From the NCBI RefSeq assembly GCF_900142165.1, contig NZ_FQZY01000010.1:47495-111494 (forward strand): a stretch of DNA of 64,000 nt. The letters run 5' to 3'. The DNA is from Hespellia stercorisuis DSM 15480. GTDB lineage: Bacteria; Bacillota; Clostridia; Lachnospirales; Lachnospiraceae. Both the position numbers and the translations under genes were made by a program. Of the stretch, positions 34,497-44,151 are shown piece after piece. The notes under the pieces are model-generated. The model saw only the letters and a program-made list of their open reading frames with translations, was not told where the DNA came from and ran no database searches. Position 1 is the first letter of the stretch, and each line of letters begins with the position of its first letter.

Positions 34497-36422
34497 TTAT
34501 CTTCGAATCCGTCTTACAATTTTCCGAATGAGCAGAACCAGAAGAACAATGATCAGTATCAAAACAATAATAACCGCGGCAAATAACGCCACATAACGGT
34601 TCGGATTTTTAAACCGGCTGACCAGATCCGTGCTGTCATCCACCACCTTGCGCTCGTGGGTGGTACTGTAGTATTCGGGAATGGCAGGGATGCCGTCTTC
34701 GCCATCCTCAAAAGACTGCATGTAATCGGCGATTGCCTGCCAGGCTTTCACTTCATTGCCGTTTTTGTCCCGCACGATGCAGGTGTCGAAATCGGTGACC
34801 TCATTGCCGTCGGCATCCTTCGGTACGATGGAGAGCAGTCCGGCACTTTGAGATTTGATGGAACCGATGAGCTGCCCGGAATAGTAGTCGAATATCACGC
34901 GGTACAGCTTATCATCCTGGAGCTCGATCCGCTCATCATCTGCGCCGGTCAAGTGCACGTCCGTCACCCTGTTCAGGATGATCCGGTTCGGGTTGAAGGT
35001 GAAAGACAATCCGGATGTATACAGCCTTGCAGAGGGCATCAGATCCGAGCAGGAGGCATCGAATTCTGCCGCGGTCCGCAGCTCTTTTCCGGTCAGATAC
35101 GCGCTCACAAGCGGGTAGCCCACAACACGGTCCGGCCCGATTCCGAGAGAGAAGGAGTTGAACACGGAACTGACGGTGAGCTTGCCCTGCGCGTAAGTCT
35201 CGCGGATCACACCAGACGGAATTACCGCGACATCCACAGGATTGGTATCGTTTGCGCCGAGGTCTGCCGCGCCATAAGCAAAGCCGTCAGCCATCAGATT
35301 ACCAAGCGTATAATCCTGATGATTGTCATACAATGACTGAATGTCATCAAACACGTAAGAGTTTTCAGCCAGAAGCTGGTCCTTCGTATATCCAAACTGT
35401 TCCAGATAATCGCTGTCCACCAGTGAACCGAAGGAGTCGACCTTTTTCTGAATGGCGAGATCCTGATCGGTGTCCTCTGTGATCGGAATCAAATCGTATC
35501 GGCTGACGGCCCAGTTCCCTTCAGAATCTTCCTTCATAGAGAGACTTCCGAGGCAGCTGCCATAGCATTCGCAGGATACGATGGAAGTGCTGCCGACAAC
35601 GAGCGGCTCTTCCAGCTTTCTGTGTGTGTGGCCGCTTATGATTAGATCGATTTCCGGCACGGATTCTGCCAGATTCTCATCCTCCGGCTCCGGAATGCTG
35701 TCTCCGGTTCCACTGTGGGAGAGGCAGACGATCATGTCCACATCTTCTTTTTTCAGGATTTCAGCGACTGTTTCCCTGGCGCCCTCGATGGGATCCTGAA
35801 AAATGAGTTCACAGGTCGGTGCACAGTCGAGTGCATCCTTTCCGAATATTCCCATAATTGCAAGCTTCACATCACCCTTTTCCACCACGATGTAATCTTT
35901 TACACCATAGTCATCGAAGGATTCTTTGATGCTTTTGGCACCGGCGCTGGTGGAGGCATCCCAGTCGACATTGCTCAGCACGAAGGCAGGCAGAGGATCG
36001 CCGCTTGCGACCGCCGCCTCCATCATGTTGTGGAGTCCCTCTGAGCGGTAGTCGAACTCATGGTTTCCGATCGTGACCGCATCGTACCCCATGGCACCGA
36101 GCGTGCGCAGCTCTGCAGCCTGCTCTTCGAATACGGTCTGATACAGTGTTCCCATGGAAAAATCACCGCCGTCCACCAGAAGGGTATCGGGATTTTTCTC
36201 ACGCTGTTCATTGATGCGGGTCTGAATCCGTGACAGTCCGCCTGTACGCACACTGTTCCCATTTACGACGGTGGAAAATGTATCCAGATGGGAGTGGATA
36301 TCGTGGGTGAACAGGACATCCAGTGTCTTTGCGTCACCTGCCGTGGAGGCGAAGGTGAATAGGGATAACAGCAATGCGAGGAGAAGCCCGGTTTGCAAGA
36401 TTCGTTTTGGAAAATGTTTCAT
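34497..36422 (-). CDS. Secreted 5'-nucleotidase / 2',3'-cyclic phosphodiesterase family
   Basis: A 641-residue surface enzyme with a signal peptide, an N-terminal metallophosphatase domain, a 5'-nucleotidase C-terminal domain, and a final membrane anchor followed by RKIVRRIRR. The metallophosphatase domain shows LFTHDIHSHLD, VDGGDFSMGTL, GNHEFDY and SGHTHRK, the family's metal ligands. The C-terminal domain shows GNLMADG and later FNSFSLGIG. It hydrolyses extracellular nucleotides to nucleosides or cyclic nucleotides to 3'-nucleotides. It is transcribed opposite to its neighbours and has its own promoter candidate. No sorting signal of the LPXTG type is seen. Confidence 0.92.
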   Translation of the reverse strand: MKHFPKRILQTGLLLALLLSLFTFASTAGDAKTLDVLFTHDIHSHLDTFSTVVNGNSVRTGGLSRIQTRINEQREKNPDTLLVDGGDFSMGTLYQTVFEEQAAELRTLGAMGYDAVTIGNHEFDYRSEGLHNMMEAAVASGDPLPAFVLSNVDWDASTSAGAKSIKESFDDYGVKDYIVVEKGDVKLAIMGIFGKDALDCAPTCELIFQDPIEGARETVAEILKKEDVDMIVCLSHSGTGDSIPEPEDENLAESVPEIDLIISGHTHRKLEEPLVVGSTSIVSCECYGSCLGSLSMKEDSEGNWAVSRYDLIPITEDTDQDLAIQKKVDSFGSLVDSDYLEQFGYTKDQLLAENSYVFDDIQSLYDNHQDYTLGNLMADGFAYGAADLGANDTNPVDVAVIPSGVIRETYAQGKLTVSSVFNSFSLGIGPDRVVGYPLVSAYLTGKELRTAAEFDASCSDLMPSARLYTSGLSFTFNPNRIILNRVTDVHLTGADDERIELQDDKLYRVIFDYYSGQLIGSIKSQSAGLLSIVPKDADGNEVTDFDTCIVRDKNGNEVKAWQAIADYMQSFEDGEDGIPAIPEYYSTTHERKVVDDSTDLVSRFKNPNRYVALFAAVIIVLILIIVLLVLLIRKIVRRIRR

Positions 36423-36470
36423 ATTTTGTGCTCCTGTTCCAGCCGGCTCAGCGGCTAATAATATAGTTTA

Positions 36471-36499
36471 ATCATACGTCATTTCATGAAAAACGGCAA
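36471..36499 (-). promoter_or_regulatory. Promoter candidate for the nucleotidase gene
   Basis: On the minus strand TTGCCG and TATGAT are 17 bp apart, ending ~48 bp before the ATG. An ACAGGAG ribosome site lies in the leader. Confidence 0.5.
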
Positions 36500-36591
36500 G
36501 CGTGAAACAAATGCTGATGTATGGAACCACAAAAATCATGCGGGAACGGGCAGGAGAAGGAGGATTTTCCGTATACTTTTATGGGACAAAA

Positions 36592-36600
36592 TGGTATAAT
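36592..36600 (+). promoter_or_regulatory. Extended -10 promoter candidate for glf
   Basis: TGG preceding a perfect TATAAT (36595-36600), 38 bp before the glf ATG. No convincing -35 element was seen. The 215-bp gap between the divergent nucleotidase and glf genes contains no other gene. Confidence 0.5.
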
Positions 36601-36637
36601 TCTTATAAATATGTCAAAAAAGTATAGGAGATCTGTG

Positions 36638-37735
36638 ATGAAAAAATACGATTATCTGATTGTAGGAGCCGGGCTGTATGGAGCAGTTATGGCGTATGAG
36701 GCAAAGAAAAAAGGAAAGAGCTGTCTGGTGATTGACCGGAGAGACCACATTGCAGGGAATATTTACTGTAAAAATGTGGAAGGAATCAATGTGCATGAAT
36801 ATGGGGCACACATTTTCCACACCTCGAATAAAGAAGTGTGGGATTACATTAACCAGTTCGCGGAGTTCAACAATTATATCAATTCCCCGATCGCGGTCTA
36901 TAAGGACGAATTGTATAATCTCCCGTTCAACATGAACACATTCAGCCGGATGTGGGGAATCCGTACGCCGAAAGAGGCGCAGGAAAAGATTGCGGAGCAG
37001 GTAGCTGAGACGGGGATCACAGATCCGCAGAATCTGGAAGAACAGGCGCTGTCACTGGGGGGACGTGACGTTTATGAAAAGCTGATCAAAGGCTATACAG
37101 AGAAGCAGTGGGGACGAGACTGCAGGGAACTTCCGGCATTTATCATCAGACGTCTGCCATTTCGCTTTACGTATGATAACAACTATTTTAACGACAGATA
37201 CCAGGGAATCCCGATCGGCGGTTACACTGCAGTCGTGGAGAAGATGCTGGAAGGGACGGAAGTCAGAACCGGAGTTGATTTCTTTGATTTCAGAAAAGAG
37301 AATCCAGATATTGCGGATAAGATCATTTTTACCGGCATGATCGATGAATATTTTGACTATAAGCTTGGCGCGCTGGAGTACCGGTCTGTGCGTTTTGAGA
37401 CAGAGGTTCTGGACGAGGAGAACTACCAGGGCAATGCGGTGGTGAATTATACGGAGCGTGAAGTTCCTTATACCAGAATTATTGAGCACAAACATTTTGA
37501 GTTCGGAAAGCAGCCGAAAACAGTCATTTCCAGAGAGTATTCTTCGGAGTGGAAAGTCGGGATGGAACCATATTATCCGGTGAATAATGAACAGAATGAT
37601 GCATTGTTTGGAAAATATAAAGCTCTGGCAGAGCAGGAGCAGAACGTGATTTTTGGAGGGAGACTTGGCGACTATAAGTATTATGACATGGATAAGGTGA
37701 TTGAAGCGGCACTGAAAGTCGCAGAACAATTGTAA
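36638..37735 (+). CDS. glf: UDP-galactopyranose mutase
   Basis: A 365-residue flavoprotein. MKKYDYLIVGAGLYGAV is the FAD-binding start, and VIDRRDHIAGN and VHEYGAHIFHT are strong UGM signatures. KGYTEKQWGRD and the C-terminal GRLGDYKYYDMD are also conserved. ATG 36638 follows an AGGAGA site and begins the Rossmann motif; upstream open frame is not needed. It interconverts UDP-galactopyranose and UDP-galactofuranose, so galactofuranose is probably present in a surface glycan. It lies outside the main polysaccharide cluster with its own promoter candidate. Confidence 0.97.
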   Translation: MKKYDYLIVGAGLYGAVMAYEAKKKGKSCLVIDRRDHIAGNIYCKNVEGINVHEYGAHIFHTSNKEVWDYINQFAEFNNYINSPIAVYKDELYNLPFNMNTFSRMWGIRTPKEAQEKIAEQVAETGITDPQNLEEQALSLGGRDVYEKLIKGYTEKQWGRDCRELPAFIIRRLPFRFTYDNNYFNDRYQGIPIGGYTAVVEKMLEGTEVRTGVDFFDFRKENPDIADKIIFTGMIDEYFDYKLGALEYRSVRFETEVLDEENYQGNAVVNYTEREVPYTRIIEHKHFEFGKQPKTVISREYSSEWKVGMEPYYPVNNEQNDALFGKYKALAEQEQNVIFGGRLGDYKYYDMDKVIEAALKVAEQL

Positions 37736-37762
37736 TTGAGAACCTGAGAGGGAGGTGCGGGA

Positions 37763-40700
37763 ATGCAGTACAGAAACCGGAAAAGGGTAATTTCGATAGG
37801 GCTGATACTGCTTCTTGTGCTGTCTCTTTGTCCGTCAGAGGCCATCGCGGTGGGTCGGGAACCAGAGACTCGAAGTGAGATACAGGCCGGGGAGCAATCC
37901 ACTGATGCAGAAAACAGCAAAATGCAGGCCGGGGGACAGCTCACCGATGCAGAAGACAGCAAAATGCAGGCCGGAGAGCAATCCACAGATGTAGAAAACA
38001 GTCAGCAGAATCCGGCGGGCGTCACAGAGCCTGCGGATGAGAGCACTTCGGAGGGGGTGCAGGAAGAGCAGGCCGCGTCGGAGGGAGAAGCACCAGAAGA
38101 GCAGAATGCTTTGGAAGATGTTCCTTCCGATGAGGGCGTGAGATACATACTGGGCCGGCCCATGACAGAGGAAGAAAAAGCGGAGCAGGAGGCAATGCAG
38201 CCGGAATTGCATGACATGACGGTTCCGGAGGGGGAGACCATAGATTTATCCCGGAACCTCTCCGTTTACAGCGATGAAACCAGCGATTATGCACCGTATT
38301 ATAACGCTGCAGATGACGGATATGTGACCTCGGTCAAAAACCAGAGTCCATATGGGACCTGCTGGGCGTTTTCGGCCATATCCGCAATGGAGACGGCCGC
38401 GATCAAAGCGGGGTTCGCCGATGCTGGAGTAGATTATTCGGAGGCACATCTGGTCTATTTTTTCTATCATTATCTATCCAATCCATTGGGGAATACCATC
38501 GGAGATTCAAATGATATCACGAGGCCCGGGGCTTCGTATCTGTCGCTGGGAGGCAATATTCTGTTTACCATGCATGCGCTGGCAAGTCAGCTCGGAGCAG
38601 CGGGAGAGTCTCTTGTTCCCTATGAGTCGATTTCAGCGGCACCGGATGACGGTGTCGCATATGAGGATGAAGCTGTTCTGAAAGAGGCACATATTTATGA
38701 CAGCGCATCCACGCTGACGGATTTAAAACAGGGAATCCTGGACTATGGTTCACTCGTGGTATCGTATGAACATCTGGATTCATATATGAATTATGAAACG
38801 GCAGCATACAATAGTCCTGAAGCCGGTGCGAATCATGCGATTACCGTTGTGGGCTGGGACGATACCTACTCGAAAAAGAATTTCAGCAGCACTCAGCAGC
38901 CACAGGCAGATGGGGCGTGGATCGTAAAAAACAGCTGGGGAGACCTATGGGGCGAAAATGGTTATTTTTACATTTCTTATGAGACACCGATCAGCTACGT
39001 GGCCGGCCTGTCGGCATCACCTGCCAAAGCATATGACAATGTCTATGAATACGATGGCACGGATGGAGCAGCTGAGGATCATGTGCTGAACGGCGGCAGC
39101 ATTGCGAATGTTTTTGAGGCGAAAGCGAACGGCGGGGAAGGGGAAATTCTGAATGCGGTTCAGTTTTCCACGGGTACCGATGAGATTGATTACAGCATTC
39201 AGATTTATATGGATGTTACAGATGTACAAAATCCGAGGAGCGGAACGGCAGCACTGGCGAATCCACTGACCGGGCAGACGCAGGAATACGGCGTCTATAC
39301 GGTTAATTTTGACGAGTATGGGATAGAGCCCATTGCGCTGTATCCGGGAGAAAAATATGCGGTTGAGATTACACTTTCAAAGGCGAATACAGAAAGAATA
39401 TATTTTGGGATAGAAAGAACATATTCCAATTCAGACTGGGTAAGATTCACAGCACAGGTAGAAGCGGAGCAGAGTTTTTATTTATATAACCCGGACAATA
39501 ACCAATGGACAGATTTCGCATCGGAATTAAAATGTGCCAGAATCAAGGCGATGACAAGAAATGAGTCCAGGCCGGTCACGCCGAAAGTATCGTTAGCAGC
39601 GGGCCAGTATGCAGGTGCGCAGCAGGTGGAACTGAGCTGTGGGCCAAGAAACGATTCGATTTGTTATACACTGGATGGAACCGATCCGGACCCGGCCGGT
39701 ACGAATGGAACCACCTATACGGGACCGATACAGATTATGCAGTCGACGATATTAAAAGCAGTGTCATATGACCCGGCAGATCCGAATACGGTCAGCAGAG
39801 TGGGGAGCTGGAGTTACACGATCATAGAGCTTTCGGCACCGGAGATTACAAAGATCGGCTCCGGGGCGCGTCAGATCAAAGTGACCTGGAAAAATGTGGA
39901 TGCCGCAGCGTATTATCAGGTCGCATGGGCAGTCCGTAAGGATGGAACGTATAGTAAATCTGCTGAAATTGCTGCCGGAACGACGAGCTATACAATAGAA
40001 GATCTTGAAATCGGCAGAACGTACTATATCAAAGTCTGGTATATAGATACTGTCACAGGATTACAAAGTCCGGTCAGTGAAACTGCGGTCGGAGTCACCA
40101 GCCCGTCCACGCCGAAGATCACGTCTGCGGCAGGTGTACATACAACAAACAGTGCACTGATAAAATGGAATGAGGTGTCCGGCGCAACGGGGTATCAGGT
40201 CTACGCCTATACGAAATCCGGAACCACGTACACGCAGAGGATGAGCACGGACGTGGGAAATGTGACGCAGAAAACCGTTACAGGCCTTCCCTATGGGGCA
40301 ACCTGTTACTTCCGGGTGAGGGCGTACAGGGCGGACGGCTCTCACAGAGCAACGGGCGGTTATTCCTCCTATATCAGCTGTGGGACGGCGCCGGTAAAGA
40401 CCTCCATCACCGGAGTCAAGAACGGTTCCGGACAAGTGACGGTCAATTGGAAGGACAGCAGTGGAGAGTCCAAATACCAGATTCAGTACCGGACTTCGGC
40501 CAGCGCGAGGTGGAGCAGTACTGTGACACTTGCAGCCAACACGGTCAGCTATCGGAAAACAGGTCTGAAGCAGGGATCCACCTGCTATTTCAGAATAAGA
40601 TCTTACCGTACGGTGAACAGCGTCAATGTGTGCAGCAGCTGGGTTGAGACCTACGGCGTTACCGTTCCGGGAACACCGACAATCAGTTCTGCAGCCGGCG

Positions 40701-41233
40701 GCAGCGCCCAGGCAGTCCTGAACTGGACAAAGACTACCGGTGCGACGGGATACCAGGTATATGTTTACACGAAATCCGGAAACACCTACACAAAGAAGTC
40801 AACGATCCGCGTAAATAGCGGTACGGCGACAACGGTAAAGAGCCTGTCAAATGGAACAACCTATTACTTCAGAGTCCGGGCATACCGTGCGGTCGGCTCA
40901 CAGAAGGGATGGAGCGTCTATTCTGCGTATACAGCCTGTGGAACGGCACCGGCGAAGACGTCCTTTACGGGAGTCCGGGGGAGTGCAGGAAAAGTCGCGG
41001 TAACCTGGAAAAATGTGAGCGGAGAGAGTGGATACCAGATGCAGTTTAGGACCTCTCCCCGTGCAGCCTGGGGAGGAACCGTGACGTTGAAATCCAACAC
41101 GGTCAGCTACCAGAAGACCGGCCTGAAGCGAGGTTCCACCTGCTATTTCCGGATAAGGGCTTACCGTACGGTGAACAATGTCAAAGTATACAGCGGCTGG
41201 GCAGATACATACGGAGTGGCGGCAGCAATGTGA
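37763..41233 (+). CDS. Secreted papain-family (C1A) protease with HEX and FN3 modules
   Basis: An 1156-residue secreted protein. A signal peptide is followed by a low-complexity region with three 14-residue repeats. The C1A cysteine protease domain has Cys200 in SPYGTCWAFS, His358 in NHAITVVGW and Asn390 in WIVKNSWGD. A lectin-like region follows, then a chitobiase/beta-hexosaminidase C-terminal-type domain (ICYTLDGTDPD), and five FN3 domains to the end. No wall-sorting signal is visible. The enzyme probably cuts host or microbial proteins at the cell surface, with FN3 modules as spacers. A GGGAGG site lies 9 bp before the ATG. Substrate unknown. Confidence 0.9.
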   Translation: MQYRNRKRVISIGLILLLVLSLCPSEAIAVGREPETRSEIQAGEQSTDAENSKMQAGGQLTDAEDSKMQAGEQSTDVENSQQNPAGVTEPADESTSEGVQEEQAASEGEAPEEQNALEDVPSDEGVRYILGRPMTEEEKAEQEAMQPELHDMTVPEGETIDLSRNLSVYSDETSDYAPYYNAADDGYVTSVKNQSPYGTCWAFSAISAMETAAIKAGFADAGVDYSEAHLVYFFYHYLSNPLGNTIGDSNDITRPGASYLSLGGNILFTMHALASQLGAAGESLVPYESISAAPDDGVAYEDEAVLKEAHIYDSASTLTDLKQGILDYGSLVVSYEHLDSYMNYETAAYNSPEAGANHAITVVGWDDTYSKKNFSSTQQPQADGAWIVKNSWGDLWGENGYFYISYETPISYVAGLSASPAKAYDNVYEYDGTDGAAEDHVLNGGSIANVFEAKANGGEGEILNAVQFSTGTDEIDYSIQIYMDVTDVQNPRSGTAALANPLTGQTQEYGVYTVNFDEYGIEPIALYPGEKYAVEITLSKANTERIYFGIERTYSNSDWVRFTAQVEAEQSFYLYNPDNNQWTDFASELKCARIKAMTRNESRPVTPKVSLAAGQYAGAQQVELSCGPRNDSICYTLDGTDPDPAGTNGTTYTGPIQIMQSTILKAVSYDPADPNTVSRVGSWSYTIIELSAPEITKIGSGARQIKVTWKNVDAAAYYQVAWAVRKDGTYSKSAEIAAGTTSYTIEDLEIGRTYYIKVWYIDTVTGLQSPVSETAVGVTSPSTPKITSAAGVHTTNSALIKWNEVSGATGYQVYAYTKSGTTYTQRMSTDVGNVTQKTVTGLPYGATCYFRVRAYRADGSHRATGGYSSYISCGTAPVKTSITGVKNGSGQVTVNWKDSSGESKYQIQYRTSASARWSSTVTLAANTVSYRKTGLKQGSTCYFRIRSYRTVNSVNVCSSWVETYGVTVPGTPTISSAAGGSAQAVLNWTKTTGATGYQVYVYTKSGNTYTKKSTIRVNSGTATTVKSLSNGTTYYFRVRAYRAVGSQKGWSVYSAYTACGTAPAKTSFTGVRGSAGKVAVTWKNVSGESGYQMQFRTSPRAAWGGTVTLKSNTVSYQKTGLKRGSTCYFRIRAYRTVNNVKVYSGWADTYGVAAAM
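37880..38005 (+). repeat. Three 42-bp tandem repeats in the protease gene
   Basis: Units of 42 bp at 37880-37921, 37922-37963 and 37964-38005 encode MQAGEQSTDAENSK-like 14-residue repeats just after the signal peptide. They are slightly diverged and in frame. Confidence 0.85.
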
Positions 41234-41275
41234 TCGTTTGTTCTAGTTTTCAAATCGGACTCCCTTGTCTTGCAC

Positions 41276-41304
41276 TTGCTTTTTTTCTAAAAATGTAGTA
41301 TAAG
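41276..41304 (+). promoter_or_regulatory. Possible promoter upstream of the histidine kinase
   Basis: TTGCTT (41276-41281) and TATAAG (41299-41304) are 17 bp apart, with TG two bases upstream of the -10. A start near 41311 would place the following hairpin in the 5' leader of the kinase transcript. Confidence 0.4.
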
Positions 41305-41312
41305 TATTTTTA

Positions 41313-41357
41313 AAGAATTTCTATCAAAGGCGATAACTTCGATAGAAATTCTTTTTT
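41313..41357 (+). terminator. Intrinsic terminator or leader attenuator before the kinase
   Basis: Perfect 13-bp stem AAGAATTTCTATC / GATAGAAATTCTT (arms 41313-41325 and 41341-41353) followed by a T-run. It lies 80 bp after the protease stop and 39 bp before the kinase ATG. It may simply end the protease transcript or act within the kinase leader. Confidence 0.75.
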
Positions 41358-41395
41358 ATTTCTGGATTGTGTGATTGGAGGAGATGGGACATAGC

Positions 41396-44146
41396 ATGGA
41401 ACCTTTGAAAAGCCGCCTGCAGAGCAGCCGGTATATTTGGATTCTTTCGATGATTATATTTGCAGGCGTGGCGATGTCCATGATCTTTAGTACCTGCTAT
41501 ATGAATACGTCAATTACGCAGGAGGAAGATGCACAGACGAGAAGAAACCAGTACCGTGAGCAGGGGGAAACACTTGCCGATGCATCTGATTACTTGACCG
41601 CAGAGGTGCGTTATTATGCCGTCACGGGACAGATGGAGCATTTTTATAACTATTGGTATGAGATATACGAGAGCAGGCAGCGGGAAACGGCAATTGAAAA
41701 TTTTGAGAGTACGAATCCGCCGCAGGAGGAAAAAGCACTTCTGGAAACGGCAAAGGAATACTCAGACCTTTTGGTCGAGACAGAGATGTATTCCATGAAA
41801 ATGGTTTTGACTGCGATGAACGTCTCGAAGGAGGACTATCCACAGGACGAGAATATGCGGGCATATATTGAGAAAGTGATGGCGTATGAATGGCCGGAAG
41901 AAACAGCAGGCCTCTCGCCGGAAGAGATGCGGGAGAAAGCCATCGCAATCCTGTATGATGAAAATTATGAGGCATATAAGGCGGAGATTATGACTCCCAT
42001 CGAAGAGTTTCAGTCGACGATGAATAATCGGCTGGATGGTGAGGTCGAGAGTCGAAAGCGCAACACGAAGATTGCGACGGCTATTCAGATCATTCTTGCC
42101 GTGATTTCAATCGGAGCCATCGGTTTTATACTGAGTCTTATGAACAGCCTGTATGTGATTCCACTCAAAAAATATACGCAGGAGATCAAAGATGCGGATT
42201 ATCTGAGGGAAACCGGGGAGAGTGATGACGGTGCGCTGCAGATTCTGGACGCCAAGATCGTTCCCTTCGGCGCGAAGGAACTGGTCCTGTTTGCTGAATC
42301 CTTCAATCATTTGATTGACTGCTTCTTTCAGGAACTTTGCCAGAGAAAAAATGCACAGGAGAGCATGCGCAGAGCGCGAAATGAGGCAGAACTTGCAAAT
42401 CAGGCAAAAAGTATTTTCCTGGCACAGATGACGCATGAGCTTCGCACACCACTCAATGCGGTTGACGGGTATACCTACATGCTGGAGAGATCCAATCTGA
42501 ATGCAGAACAGAAGAAATATGTACGGAATATTCGATATTCTTCCGGTGGACTTTTAGAACTCATCAACCAGATTCTTGATTTCTCAAAAATAGAGTCCGG
42601 TCGGTTCGAGCTGGAGCAGATTGATTTTGAGCTTCGTAAAATTGAGAAAGAAATCAGGGGAGTGATGGAAAATCAGGCTGAGAAAAAGGGGTTGTATCTG
42701 CACATGGAATTGGATGATGCCATCCCGGAAGTCCTGGTTGGAGATCCGCTTCGTATTCGCCAGTTACTTTTAAATTTGATTGGAAATGCAGTAAAATTTA
42801 CAGAGAGCGGGGGCATCACAGTCCGAATGATCTTAGAGACACAAAAGAAAGCGGAGTGTACACTGCGGTTTGATGTGATTGATACCGGAATCGGGGTTTC
42901 AAAGGATTCCAGAGAAATTATTTTCCAGCCATTTATGCAGAGTGACAGCTCTGTGACAAGGAAATACGGTGGAACCGGGCTGGGTCTTCCAATTTGCAGC
43001 CAGATTATTGCACTTGCCGGAACCCAGAACCACCGTCTGCATCTGCGAAGCGAAGAGGGAAAGGGTTCTGACTTTTATTTTCGTATGGATTTTCCCATCT
43101 CATCAAAGGAAAGGCTGAAAAAAACAGCAATAGCGATTACGGAGATAGATTTAAGCGGAAAAAAACTGCTGGTGGTAGATGATAATGATGTCAACATTCA
43201 GGTTGAGACAGAGATGATACAGATGTGTCATGCGAAGGTGCGCGCAGCAGCCAGTGGAGAAAGAGCAATCCAGATTCTTCAAAACGAGACAGATATAGAC
43301 CTGATCCTGATGGATATTCGTATGCCGGATATGGATGGTTATGAAACAACGCAGCGAATCCGTAGGATTCCGGGATATAAAGAAATACCGATTCTGGCGC
43401 TGACGGCAGATGCGATGCCGGCGGTACGTGAGAAGGCGAGCCAGGCAGGAATGAATGATTGCCTGTTAAAGCCGATTAGACAGAGTCAGTTGTTTGCACG
43501 GCTCAGCCATTATCTGCTCGGAGTGGATCAGCAGAGTATGGAGGAAGATACAGATGCGAATGTATTGTTTGACCAGGAACACTGTCTAAGACAGCTTGGC
43601 GGAAACAGACAGGCAATGGCAGCCATTGTAGAATCCTTTCTTTCACTGCATCGCAGCGATGAAGAAATACTGAAGAATTATCTTGAGCAGGGATGTTATA
43701 AGGAGGCAGAGATCCTTGTTCATACATTAAAGGGAGTTACCGGAAACCTGAGTTGTATGCCGTTGTCGAGATCCTGTGGGAAACTGCAGAAAGAACTTTT
43801 AGAAAAGAAATATGAAGAATGGCAGCATTTCGTCTCACTGTGGCAGCCTACGCTTCAGGTGCTGGATACATACCTGCTTTCACAGGCAGAAGCTCCGCAG
43901 CAAAAAAAGCAGATGCATTCAGTTACGAAAATGCAGGCAGAGAGCAACAAAAGAGAGCTTGTGGCAAATATTATTGCACTTTGCAATCAATATGATACAG
44001 AGGCGATTACAATGGCAGAAAGAGAGCTGGAATATCTGCGGAAGTATCTGACGAAAGAACAGGCAGCGAATTTGAAGCGGTGCTGTCTGCAGTATGATTT
44101 TGAAGGAATGAAGGAGTGCCTGATCGAATTGGCAGAGAGGAGTTGA
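41396..44146 (+). CDS. Membrane hybrid sensor histidine kinase (HisKA-HATPase-REC-HPT)
   Basis: About 916 residues. A first membrane segment (residues ~14-32), a ~190-residue extracytoplasmic sensor region and a second membrane segment (~230-250) are followed by a coiled linker. HisKA carries phospho-His347 (MTHELRTPLNAV). The HATPase domain has LIGNAVKFTESG and GGTGLGLPI, and the receiver domain has Asp640 in LMDIRMPD. A C-terminal HPT domain has His776 in VHTLKGVTG. The start at ATG 41396 follows GGAGGAG. It precedes the response regulator by 5 bp and the urea transporter, so it may sense urea or nitrogen state. The ligand is not predictable. Confidence 0.9.
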   Translation: MEPLKSRLQSSRYIWILSMIIFAGVAMSMIFSTCYMNTSITQEEDAQTRRNQYREQGETLADASDYLTAEVRYYAVTGQMEHFYNYWYEIYESRQRETAIENFESTNPPQEEKALLETAKEYSDLLVETEMYSMKMVLTAMNVSKEDYPQDENMRAYIEKVMAYEWPEETAGLSPEEMREKAIAILYDENYEAYKAEIMTPIEEFQSTMNNRLDGEVESRKRNTKIATAIQIILAVISIGAIGFILSLMNSLYVIPLKKYTQEIKDADYLRETGESDDGALQILDAKIVPFGAKELVLFAESFNHLIDCFFQELCQRKNAQESMRRARNEAELANQAKSIFLAQMTHELRTPLNAVDGYTYMLERSNLNAEQKKYVRNIRYSSGGLLELINQILDFSKIESGRFELEQIDFELRKIEKEIRGVMENQAEKKGLYLHMELDDAIPEVLVGDPLRIRQLLLNLIGNAVKFTESGGITVRMILETQKKAECTLRFDVIDTGIGVSKDSREIIFQPFMQSDSSVTRKYGGTGLGLPICSQIIALAGTQNHRLHLRSEEGKGSDFYFRMDFPISSKERLKKTAIAITEIDLSGKKLLVVDDNDVNIQVETEMIQMCHAKVRAAASGERAIQILQNETDIDLILMDIRMPDMDGYETTQRIRRIPGYKEIPILALTADAMPAVREKASQAGMNDCLLKPIRQSQLFARLSHYLLGVDQQSMEEDTDANVLFDQEHCLRQLGGNRQAMAAIVESFLSLHRSDEEILKNYLEQGCYKEAEILVHTLKGVTGNLSCMPLSRSCGKLQKELLEKKYEEWQHFVSLWQPTLQVLDTYLLSQAEAPQQKKQMHSVTKMQAESNKRELVANIIALCNQYDTEAITMAERELEYLRKYLTKEQAANLKRCCLQYDFEGMKECLIELAERS

Positions 44147-44151
44147 GGCTT

